Below, piece by piece: positions 1 to 5,382 of a stretch of 8,091 nucleotides of DNA (position 1 is its first letter; the number at the start of each line of letters is the position of its first letter). Below the pieces are notes generated by a model. That model saw only the letters and a program-made list of their open reading frames with translations, had not been told where the DNA came from and searched no databases. A program made the position numbers and the translations under genes. This stretch comes from Clostridiales bacterium (GTDB taxonomy: Bacteria; Bacillota; Clostridia; Saccharofermentanales; UBA5734): contig DMJC01000101.1 in assembly GCA_003451915.1 (NCBI GenBank), forward strand, positions 1,804 to 9,894, given 5' to 3'.

Positions 1-386
1 TAATGGATATTGCCGGCACCGCCACGGCCGCCGCGTGCAATAACCGCTTCCTGGCCGTTTTCGGTCAGATCGGCAAGAATCCGGCCACTTTCAGTGTCTT
101 TGATCAAAGTGCCGGCGGGCACACGGATCCGCAGGTCTTCACCCTTACCGCCAGCCATGTTGCGACGGCCACCTTTTTCGCCATCCTGCGCGACATATTT
201 ACGTTTATAACGGAAATCCTGCAGGGTGCTCATGCCCTCATCGGCATAAAAGATAATGCTGCCGCCCCGGCCGCCATCACCGCCATCCGGGCCGCCGTTC
301 GGGACATAGCGGGCCGTGTGGAAGGAAACCATGCCGTTGCCGCCGTTGCCGGCCTTCACATGTATCTTCGCGCTGTCAATAAACAT
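1..386 (-). CDS. obg: Obg family GTPase, N-terminal domain (partial, 3' end outside window)
   Basis: Reading the minus strand from ATG at 386 gives [18 protein letters not shown] followed by Gly-rich stretches ([24 protein letters not shown]). This is the Obg fold that precedes the GTPase domain. Obg/CgtA is an essential GTPase that binds the large ribosomal subunit and links its assembly to stress and nucleotide signals (family knowledge). About 128 residues are visible; the G domain with its P-loop lies beyond the left edge and cannot be checked. The start is fixed by a strong Shine-Dalgarno AGGAGGA (393-399) and by the family N-terminus. It is the last visible gene of rplU-prp-rpmA-obg, a common Firmicutes order. 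No promoter was seen directly upstream, and a terminator-like hairpin ends only eight bases before the Shine-Dalgarno. Confidence 0.96.
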   Translation of the reverse strand, partial: MFIDSAKIHVKAGNGGNGMVSFHTARYVPNGGPDGGDGGRGGSIIFYADEGMSTLQDFRYKRKYVAQDGEKGGRRNMAGGKGEDLRIRVPAGTLIKDTESGRILADLTENGQEAVIARGGRGGAGNIH

Positions 387-406
387 TTCTTGTCCTCCTG
401 AACGGG

Positions 407-437
407 AAAAAAATCCAGCCGACTTTCACCGGCTGGA
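407..437 (-). terminator. Intrinsic terminator-like hairpin between rpmA and obg
   Basis: On the minus strand TCCAGCCG (437-430) and CGGCTGGA (421-414) form a perfect 8-bp stem around an 8-nt loop. Seven T residues (413-407) follow at once. This is the classic form of a Rho-independent terminator. It sits inside the operon, just upstream of the obg Shine-Dalgarno, so it should stop or reduce read-through from the ribosomal protein genes into obg, or act as an attenuator. The structure is seen; the activity is inferred. Confidence 0.75.
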
Positions 438-477
438 CCTTCCGTTCAATGAACCGGAAGGAAATGCCCATTCCGGT
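438..477 (-). promoter_or_regulatory. Two mutually exclusive hairpins upstream of the obg terminator
   Basis: In the minus-strand transcript ACCGGAA (477-471) can pair perfectly with TTCCGGT (459-453), forming hairpin A. The downstream arm of A overlaps CCTTCC (461-456), which can pair instead with GGAAGG (443-438), forming hairpin B. Hairpin B is extended by GTTCA/TGAAC with one bulged base. Only one can form at a time. Hairpin B directly abuts the terminator stem at 437. Such competing folds are typical of leader or attenuator regions, but no known riboswitch or protein-binding motif was recognised. Confidence 0.4.
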
Positions 478-505
478 CTGGCTGACCAAAGCAAAAAAAT
501 CATCT

Positions 506-520
506 GCCGAATTATTCGGC
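506..520 (-). terminator. Small hairpin with the rpmA stop codon in its loop
   Basis: GCCGAA (520-515) and TTCGGC (511-506) pair around a 3-nt loop that is the rpmA stop codon TAA (514-512). A run of seven T residues follows at 499-493, but six bases lie between stem and run. It may be a weak terminator or an mRNA 3'-end stabiliser, and is weaker than the hairpin at 414-437. Confidence 0.35.
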
Positions 521-793
521 GGGATAAACACTGACTTGCTTTTTGTCTTTGCCCATTCTCTCGTATTTGACTTTGCCTTCAACCATAGCGTACAGCGTAT
601 CGTCCGAGCCGATGCCGACGTTCTGTCCAGGGTGGACTTTGGTGCCGCGCTGGCGGACCAGAATATTGCCGGCGAGAACGGTCTGCCCGTCGCCACGCTT
701 GGCGCCTAAACGCTTGGAAGCGGATTCGCGGCCGTTACGTGTGCTGCCGACGCCCTTTTTATGAGCTAAAAGCTGCAGATTGACTAAAATCAT
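512..793 (-). CDS. rpmA: 50S ribosomal protein L27 with cleavable N-terminal extension
   Basis: The product is 93 residues. It begins [18 protein letters not shown] and contains [15 protein letters not shown], the L27 signature. L27 sits near the peptidyl transferase centre and its processed N-terminus reaches toward the tRNA ends (family knowledge). Firmicutes L27 is made with a short N-terminal extension removed by the protease Prp; the usual site is LQFFA before the mature N-terminus. Here the equivalent is LQLLA before HKKG, so about ten residues should be removed. Two in-frame ATGs exist (799 and 793). The Shine-Dalgarno AAGGAGGTG (801-809) stands only about 3 nt from the first but 9 nt from the second, and the second gives the family start, so 793 is chosen. 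The Shine-Dalgarno overlaps the prp stop codon, suggesting coupled translation. Confidence 0.97.
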   Translation of the reverse strand: MILVNLQLLAHKKGVGSTRNGRESASKRLGAKRGDGQTVLAGNILVRQRGTKVHPGQNVGIGSDDTLYAMVEGKVKYERMGKDKKQVSVYPAE

Positions 794-808
794 GCCCATG
801 CACCTCCT

Positions 809-1153
809 TCAGGTAAATATGGCTTCTTTGACGCTGACATACTTTTTGCCGTAACTTTGCTGGATCTGCAGACAACCGAGTGCGAATGAATCAGTCAGGG
901 TCCTGGCGATCTTATATTGCTCAGGTGCCATATCATCGGGATCAGAGGTCTGGCACCAGATGTGGCCATCCTCCAGAGCAAAATCCGGAGATAGGCCGGC
1001 CAGATCCTGCAGACTGCCGATCGTGGTCTGGGCAATTGCCGATACCGCTGCGCATATAATGTCTGCTCCCTGTTCGCCATAGCCGGAATGGCCTGTGGCG
1101 GTGAAACGTCTGATATATCCGCTGGGGCATCGCTGCAAAGTGACGGTTATCAT
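809..1153 (-). CDS. prp: Ribosomal-processing cysteine protease Prp
   Basis: The product is 114 residues with the hallmark GHSGYGEQGADIICAAVSA at about 21-39. The catalytic pair is His22 and Cys34, the same numbering I recall for the staphylococcal enzyme. Prp (formerly YsxB-like, DUF464) cuts the N-terminal extension from L27, which is needed for ribosome assembly (family knowledge). Its place between rplU and rpmA is the standard Firmicutes arrangement and puts the protease beside its substrate. The start at 1153 lies 12 nt after the rplU stop. No clear Shine-Dalgarno is visible, so its translation may depend on ribosomes arriving from rplU and be kept low. An ATG overlapping the rplU stop (1170-1168) is out of frame and is not the start. 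Confidence 0.96.
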   Translation of the reverse strand: MITVTLQRCPSGYIRRFTATGHSGYGEQGADIICAAVSAIAQTTIGSLQDLAGLSPDFALEDGHIWCQTSDPDDMAPEQYKIARTLTDSFALGCLQIQQSYGKKYVSVKEAIFT

Positions 1154-1165
1154 GTCAATGTCCGA

Positions 1166-1477
1166 TCATGCGTTGATTTTGGTAATTCTGACACGTGTGT
1201 ACGGCTGCCGATGGCCATTCTTGTTGCGATAGCCCTTTTTGGCATTGTACTTGAAGACGATGATCTTTTTTTGCTTGCCCTGTTTGACGATCTCGCCATC
1301 CACGACAGCACCGGCGATCTCCGGTGCACCGGTCTTGAGGCCAGCATCATCGGACACGGCCAGGACCTGCTCGAACTTGACGGCATCGCCAGCCTCGCCA
1401 GCCAGCTTCTCGATAAAGATCTCATCACCGACTGAAACCCGGTACTGTTTTCCGCCTGTTGCAATTACAGCATACAT
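1166..1477 (-). CDS. rplU: 50S ribosomal protein L21
   Basis: The product is 103 residues, the normal L21 length. It starts [18 protein letters not shown] and has the C-terminal signature [14 protein letters not shown] within a Lys/Arg-rich rRNA-binding segment. L21 is a large-subunit protein that binds 23S rRNA. An upstream in-frame ATG at 1534 would add 19 residues unlike L21. The ATG at 1477 has a strong Shine-Dalgarno AGGAGGT (1487-1493) at 9 nt, so 1477 is chosen. It is the first gene of the rplU-prp-rpmA(-obg) operon and follows a near-consensus promoter and a structured leader of about 80 nt. Confidence 0.98.
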   Translation of the reverse strand: MYAVIATGGKQYRVSVGDEIFIEKLAGEAGDAVKFEQVLAVSDDAGLKTGAPEIAGAVVDGEIVKQGKQKKIIVFKYNAKKGYRNKNGHRQPYTRVRITKINA

Positions 1478-1559
1478 GTGTGTGTTACCTCCTGTAAACA
1501 GTCTCGCCGATCTCAGGCATGCTGCATACAGCATTTAAAAGCCCGGAAAGAGCGGTCAC
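1478..1559 (-). promoter_or_regulatory. 5' leader of rplU, candidate L21 leader
   Basis: From the predicted start near 1559 the transcript has about 80 untranslated nucleotides. They contain a perfect hairpin ATGCTG-TATG-CAGCAT (1534-1519), which GGGC and GCCT on either side could extend across an internal loop. Firmicutes rplU transcripts are known to carry an L21 leader thought to mediate autoregulation. I cannot confirm a match to that consensus by eye; the position fits, the identity is inferred. Confidence 0.4.
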
Positions 1560-1565
1560 CGAAAC

Positions 1566-1594
1566 ATATTATCATCGAAAACCTGAAAAGTCAA
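1566..1594 (-). promoter_or_regulatory. Near-consensus sigma-A promoter for rplU operon
   Basis: On the minus strand TTGACT (1594-1589) is followed by a 17-nt spacer and TATAAT-like TAATAT (1571-1566). Spacing is ideal and each box is close to consensus. It lies between the stop codon of the upstream membrane protein gene and rplU and drives rplU-prp-rpmA, possibly obg. There is no terminator between that upstream gene and this promoter, so read-through from the glpK transcript is also possible. Confidence 0.78.
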
Positions 1595-1596
1595 CG

Positions 1597-1624
1597 AAAA
1601 TCGTCACATGAAAATCGTCACATG
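1597..1624. repeat. Perfect 14-bp tandem direct duplication
   Basis: AAAATCGTCACATG occurs at 1597-1610 and again at 1611-1624 without a gap. The copy at 1611-1624 contains the stop codon of the membrane protein gene (1618-1620), and the other copy ends 2 bp from the -35 box of the rplU promoter. It looks like a recent replication-slippage duplication in the intergenic space. The reading frame still ends at the same TGA with or without it. Confidence 0.85.
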
Positions 1625-3246
1625 CCCTGAGTAATCGGCGGCAGCAAAACTGTGGCCGTCCAGGCGGCTGCCTGAAGCAGACTGCCGATTCCCGGCCGGC
1701 GTGTCAATAAAGTTCCAGCTTTGCCAATATTGACTGACCATAAGCTGATCAGCAGGATCAGTGCAGAGGCGATTACGCCGGCCAGATTAAATGAAAACAG
1801 GGCATAAACAATCAGCAGCAAGAACGGCAGATGATGTGCCAGCGTCTGATACCAGCGCACAACTGGCGGCAGTCCCTGATCCAGCGCGAGCCAGACTTGA
1901 GCAGATGTGGCAGCCAGACCGGACGGCCAGCTGATCAAAAACACAATTGGCAGCCAATAAGCTGGCACGCCGGATGGAAACAGGCTGCCGAATGTCAGCC
2001 AGATCCAGAGTGCTGACAGAACCAGGCTGATCAGCATGACGATCAGGCCGGTCAGCTGTGATGGCAGCAGTCTGGCGTTTACATCGGGTTGATTTTCATG
2101 ATCAGCAAATTCCTGGCTGCCGAATTCCGAACGTGACCTTTTCCGGCTAGCCAAACGGGCGAGAAGCGCCAACAGGCCGCGGCAACCCGGCAACAGCAGC
2201 AGGGACGGCAATAGCCAGTCCTGCTGACGACCGTTAAGCCAGGCCAGTGCCAGGCCAAGAGCCATGGCTATGATCGCAGCCGGCAACCATAAGATCTGAT
2301 GGCCAACTAGCCAGGCCTTGCTGAAAGGTGCTCTGAATGCCTGCGGATCCTCGGGATGCCGGATATAAACCGGCGAGCCTTGCAAAGCCAGGTTCATTCC
2401 AGCCGGCACTGTCAAAAGCAGAAGTCCGGCCACAGCCAGCTGGAAGATAAGACCTGGCAGCAGCTGAGGGAACGTGGCCGGGGCAGTTAAAGGCTGGTCA
2501 AGATAAGCTTCTGCCCAGTCCCTGAGCCAGCCAGTCAGATCAGGCAGCAGCCGCATTGAAATCAAAGCCCATGACTGTGTCAGCGCTGGATAATCCAGAA
2601 GCCAGACTCGACCATCTGACGAAGCATATTGCCATGGTTTAACTGTATTTTGCTGATAGGGTGGAAAAAGGGTGGCATCCTCACCGGAAAGCCGTTCATA
2701 AAAAGCACGGCTGGCTGATGATGTCTCGATAGTCGACAAGATCAGGCAAAATCGTTCTTCCGGCCACAGCCGCAATGCAAAATCTCCCAGTTCAGCAAGG
2801 TTTTGCGGCGCGATCATGATCAGTCCATCGACATGATCAAGTTGTGCTGTCAACTGCCAGGCCAAAGATGATGTACTGCCTTCGCAGACAATCCAAACCT
2901 TGTTTTGCCCATAAGAATTGACTGTATCTTGCAAAACGCGGCGAGATGCTGTTGTCTGATCAACTGGCATCGGCAGGCTGATGGTTTTTATGCCAGAACT
3001 TAACAAGCCAGTCTGCAACAGGCGATCATGATCAAGCTGGTCATTTTTGCCTGCCAGTATGATGGCAACAATCGGCAACTGCCCTTCATCAGACTTTTTC
3101 GCTGCGGTCGTGACCGTAAACAGTACATTGGCCAACAAACCTGCAGCCAGCAGACAAGCTGCAATTGCAGCCAGCCAGCCGGGCAGGCAGTACGAAGCCC
3201 GCGGCTGGATGTTCTGGCTGACTGATCCCGATATTTGCCGGATCAT
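1618..3246 (-). CDS. Unknown multi-pass membrane protein with degenerate alpha/beta-hydrolase-like domain
   Basis: I do not recognise this 542-residue protein. It has one N-terminal membrane segment (about 22-45), a soluble domain (about 50-260), then seven or eight hydrophobic segments (about 262-281, 315-336, 344-364, 396-419, 430-453, 470-506, 523-536), with a basic loop RKRSRS (368-373) that is probably cytoplasmic. This would place the soluble domain outside. That domain has the alternating pattern of an alpha/beta hydrolase. KVWIVCEGSTSS then VDGLIMIAP resembles the strand, nucleophile elbow and next strand, with Ser124 at the nucleophile position but both usual glycines lost and no convincing catalytic His. 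It may be a non-catalytic fold relative. The start at 3246 overlaps the glpK stop as ATGA, suggesting coupling; ATGs at 3252 and 3297 are alternatives, and the Shine-Dalgarno is weak. Transport, cell-envelope or regulatory roles are all open. Confidence 0.8.
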   Translation of the reverse strand: MIRQISGSVSQNIQPRASYCLPGWLAAIAACLLAAGLLANVLFTVTTAAKKSDEGQLPIVAIILAGKNDQLDHDRLLQTGLLSSGIKTISLPMPVDQTTASRRVLQDTVNSYGQNKVWIVCEGSTSSLAWQLTAQLDHVDGLIMIAPQNLAELGDFALRLWPEERFCLILSTIETSSASRAFYERLSGEDATLFPPYQQNTVKPWQYASSDGRVWLLDYPALTQSWALISMRLLPDLTGWLRDWAEAYLDQPLTAPATFPQLLPGLIFQLAVAGLLLLTVPAGMNLALQGSPVYIRHPEDPQAFRAPFSKAWLVGHQILWLPAAIIAMALGLALAWLNGRQQDWLLPSLLLLPGCRGLLALLARLASRKRSRSEFGSQEFADHENQPDVNARLLPSQLTGLIVMLISLVLSALWIWLTFGSLFPSGVPAYWLPIVFLISWPSGLAATSAQVWLALDQGLPPVVRWYQTLAHHLPFLLLIVYALFSFNLAGVIASALILLISLWSVNIGKAGTLLTRRPGIGSLLQAAAWTATVLLPPITQGM

Positions 3247-4769
3247 AGGCATCCCGAATGGCCATAGCTGATTGCCGCCGCGACGGCACGCTTCCATTCA
3301 GCGCGGCGCTGCTGACGTTCCGCTGTCGCCATAGCCGGTAAAAATAACCGTTCTGTACTTCGCATGGAGGACATACTCGGCAAATCAGGCCAGATCCCGA
3401 CAGCCAGACCCGCCAGGCAAGCAGCGCCCAGCGCCGTCGTTTCAGTGACCAGCGGGCGGTCAACGGCCAGGCCGCTGATGTCAGCCTGAAATTGCATCAG
3501 CAGATTGCTGACACTGGCCCCGCCATCAACACGCAACGGCAAATGGGAAGCCGTCTGGCTGTCAATGGAAATTCCACTGTCTGCCTGCATGCATTCAAGA
3601 ACATCCTGGCTCTGATGGGCAATGGACTCCAGCACAGCGCGCGCTATCTGCTCTTTTCTGCTGCCGCGGGTTAATCCGATCATCATGCCGCGAGCCTGCA
3701 TATCCCAATACGGAGCGCCGAGGCCGCTGAATGCAGGTACAAAAAAAACACCCCCGGTATCATCAACTGCCGCGGCCAACTGGTCACACTCTGACGATCG
3801 CCTGATCATCCCCAGGCTATCCCGCAGCCAGTGGATTGCAGATACAGCATTAAATACACTACCCTCCAATGCATACTCAAGCCCCTGCCCCAAATCCCAG
3901 GCAACTGTCGTTATCAAGCCATGATGTGATCGGACAAGTTGACGGCCTGTATTCATCAGAATAAAGCAACCTGTCCCATAAGTGTTTTTTGTCATGCCTG
4001 ACTCGAGGCACGCTTGCCCGAACAAAGCTGACTGCTGGTCGCCGGCAATGCCGCTGATCGGAATGCCGCCAGGTAAAATAACGGGATCAAGCGTGGCAAC
4101 CAGACCTGACGATGAAACAATTTCAGGTAAAACAGCCATCGGGATCCGCATTTCACGCAGCAGCTCCTCATCCCAAGTGCCGGTATGCAAGTTAAACAAC
4201 ATCGTGCGCGAGGCATTGCTGACATCCGTGACATGACGCTGGCGGCCGGAAAGATGCCAGATCAGCCATGAATCAATCGTTCCGGCCAGTAAATCACCTC
4301 GTTCGGCACGCGCCCGGACACCGGGCAGTTCATCCAGCATCCACATGAGCTTGGTTGCTGAAAAATAAGCATCAATAACCAGACCAGTCCGTTCAGAAAT
4401 TTCGCCGGCCAATCCTCGCGCAGTCAGATTTGCACAAATATCAGCTGTCCGCCGGCATTGCCAGACAATAGCCGGGTAAACCGGCCGGCCGGTATGACGA
4501 TCCCAGAGGACAATCGTTTCCCGTTGATTTGTCAGGCCTAACGCAGCGATGCTGCCAGGATTGACAGCTGCCTTGGCAACAGTGTCCTGCATGACAGCAA
4601 GTTGGACTCTGAGAATCTCCTCAGGGTCCTGCTCCACCCATCCCGGCTTAGGGAAAAACTGTGTGATCGACTGCTGTGTACTGCTGACGATCTGGCCTTG
4701 GCCATCGAATAATATCGCACGGCAGTTGGTCGTTCCCTGGTCAAGCGCCAGCAGATAGCTTGTCGGCAT
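3243..4769 (-). CDS. glpK: Glycerol kinase
   Basis: The product is 508 residues, full length for GlpK (FGGY kinase family), which phosphorylates glycerol to glycerol-3-phosphate with ATP in the cytoplasm. Visible signatures are LALDQGTTNCRAILFD (phosphate-binding, about 7-22), NQRETIVLWDR with Arg83 and Glu84, Tyr135, GIAGDQQSALFGQ with Asp244 (glycerol and catalytic residues), YGTGCFILMNTG, SGLGAPYWD, and LRVDGGASVSNLLMQFQADI near the C-terminus. Both FGGY patterns fit (about 135-147 and 361-381). Many low-GC Firmicutes activate GlpK through HPr phosphorylation of a His about 12 residues before the GDQQ motif; here that stretch (DPVILPGGIPISG) has no His. The start has Shine-Dalgarno GGAGG at 9 nt. 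No glpF or glpD is adjacent. Its stop overlaps the start of the unknown membrane protein gene. Confidence 0.97.
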   Translation of the reverse strand: MPTSYLLALDQGTTNCRAILFDGQGQIVSSTQQSITQFFPKPGWVEQDPEEILRVQLAVMQDTVAKAAVNPGSIAALGLTNQRETIVLWDRHTGRPVYPAIVWQCRRTADICANLTARGLAGEISERTGLVIDAYFSATKLMWMLDELPGVRARAERGDLLAGTIDSWLIWHLSGRQRHVTDVSNASRTMLFNLHTGTWDEELLREMRIPMAVLPEIVSSSGLVATLDPVILPGGIPISGIAGDQQSALFGQACLESGMTKNTYGTGCFILMNTGRQLVRSHHGLITTVAWDLGQGLEYALEGSVFNAVSAIHWLRDSLGMIRRSSECDQLAAAVDDTGGVFFVPAFSGLGAPYWDMQARGMMIGLTRGSRKEQIARAVLESIAHQSQDVLECMQADSGISIDSQTASHLPLRVDGGASVSNLLMQFQADISGLAVDRPLVTETTALGAACLAGLAVGIWPDLPSMSSMRSTERLFLPAMATAERQQRRAEWKRAVAAAISYGHSGCL

Positions 4770-4797
4770 CGCGGTCGGCCTCCCGTTCTTTTTTCTG

Positions 4798-4806
4798 ATT
4801 ATACCA
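4798..4806 (-). promoter_or_regulatory. glpK: Extended -10 promoter for glpK
   Basis: The minus strand reads TGGTATAAT, a perfect TATAAT with the TG of an extended -10. The -35 region at 17 nt (CCAGTC) is poor. The predicted start leaves a leader of only about 22 nt before the glpK ATG. No clear catabolite-responsive (cre) palindrome was found next to it. Confidence 0.6.
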
Positions 4807-4814
4807 TAACTATG

Positions 4815-4855
4815 AAAAAGGACTGGCGAAAAGCTGGTCAGGCTGACGTCAGTCC
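4815..4855 (-). terminator. Probable intrinsic terminator of spoVG
   Basis: On the minus strand GGACTG (4855-4850) pairs with CAGTCC (4825-4820). One mismatch and two more pairs extend the stem, and five T residues follow (4819-4815). The loop is long (about 18 nt). It lies 40 nt after the spoVG stop and just upstream of the glpK promoter, separating the two units. The -35 region of glpK falls inside the 3' arm. Confidence 0.55.
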
Positions 4856-4894
4856 CTATTTTTTATGCCTTGCTTTACCAGGCCCGTCAGGCCA

Positions 4895-5188
4895 CTACTC
4901 AGGATTCACAGCCTGTGCAGCGGCTTCCGCATTCTCAAGTGCTTCCCGATACTTCTTCAGGACTTCAGATGACAATTTCTCGCGAAACTCAGAATTGATC
5001 GGGTGAACAATGTCCTTGAATTCACCGTCTTGCGTCTTGCGGCTGGGCATGGCGATAAAATAGCCATTGGTGCCCTCAATCACTTTGATGTCGTGGACGA
5101 CAAACTCATTGTCGAAGGTAACCGAAACGATCGCCTTCATCTTGCCTTCATTACCCATTTTCCTGATGGTGATGCTTGTGATATCCAT
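4895..5188 (-). CDS. spoVG: SpoVG family nucleic-acid-binding regulator
   Basis: The product is 97 residues: [20 protein letters not shown], then [24 protein letters not shown] and [19 protein letters not shown], the SpoVG core almost without gaps. SpoVG proteins bind DNA and RNA and affect sporulation septation, capsule and virulence genes in different Firmicutes (family knowledge). The protein is also found in non-spore-formers, so it does not prove sporulation here. The last 20 residues form an Ala/Glu-rich helical tail. The frame is open to 5260, but the ATG at 5188 gives the family start and has GGAGGAA six nt upstream, so it is chosen. Its neighbour murC is divergent; in clostridia I know murC, purR, spoVG and glmU tend to cluster, but purR and glmU are absent here. 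Confidence 0.96.
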   Translation of the reverse strand: MDITSITIRKMGNEGKMKAIVSVTFDNEFVVHDIKVIEGTNGYFIAMPSRKTQDGEFKDIVHPINSEFREKLSSEVLKKYREALENAEAAAQAVNPE

Positions 5189-5266
5189 GTTGACTTCCTC
5201 CATGCTCATGCGAAATGTCGAATATTCTGCCGATTGGGAAGGAAACTTTTGTGCTTTCACACATCC

Positions 5267-5275
5267 ATTATAACA
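5267..5275 (-). promoter_or_regulatory. spoVG: Extended -10 promoter for spoVG
   Basis: The minus strand reads TGTTATAAT: a perfect TATAAT plus the TG dinucleotide. The hexamer at 17 nt upstream (TAACAG) is a poor -35. It would give a leader of about 70 nt. I looked for a sigma-H type promoter, known for Bacillus spoVG, and did not see a convincing one. Confidence 0.55.
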
Positions 5276-5327
5276 CTTGCCAGCGAAGTCTGTTATCTAG
5301 TTCAATAAATAATTATTGCGAAATTGA

Positions 5328-5355
5328 TTGCCGATCAGCAGAATTGTGATAGAAT
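5328..5355 (+). promoter_or_regulatory. murC: Candidate promoter for murC
   Basis: TTGCCG (5328-5333), a 16-nt spacer and TAGAAT (5350-5355) preceded by TG in the extended -10 position. The -10 is one base from consensus and the -35 is weak. It lies 27 nt before the murC ATG, back to back with the spoVG promoter, with an AT-rich stretch (5300-5320) between them. Confidence 0.5.
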
Positions 5356-5367
5356 GGTGCGGAAAGG

Positions 5368-5381
5368 AAGGTACTTACCTT
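5368..5381 (+). promoter_or_regulatory. murC: Short hairpin over the murC ribosome binding site
   Basis: AAGGT-ACTT-ACCTT is a perfect 5-bp stem with a 4-nt loop ending one base before the murC ATG. The 5' arm contains the last bases of the likely Shine-Dalgarno GGAAGG (5366-5371), which is 11 nt from the start, longer than usual. The hairpin could lower initiation or shorten the effective spacing. The stem is short, so a functional role is uncertain. Confidence 0.35.
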
Positions 5382-5382
5382 A

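Noticed and set aside
3..401. Plus-strand open frame of 132 codons opposite obg
   Set aside because: It is the antisense shadow of the Gly-rich Obg domain, whose GC-rich codons leave few stops.
1088..1435. Plus-strand open frame opposite rplU and prp
   Set aside because: The minus-strand frames encode clear L21 and Prp; this is a shadow.
3246..3297. Longer start of the membrane protein at 3297
   Set aside because: It would overlap glpK by 55 bp and add 17 residues that are antitypical for a membrane protein start; the ATGA overlap start is simpler, though not proven.
4843..4852. CTGACGTCAG perfect palindrome near glpK as an operator
   Set aside because: It lies upstream of the promoter within the spoVG terminator stem and loop; the terminator explains part of the symmetry and a 10-bp palindrome alone is weak evidence.
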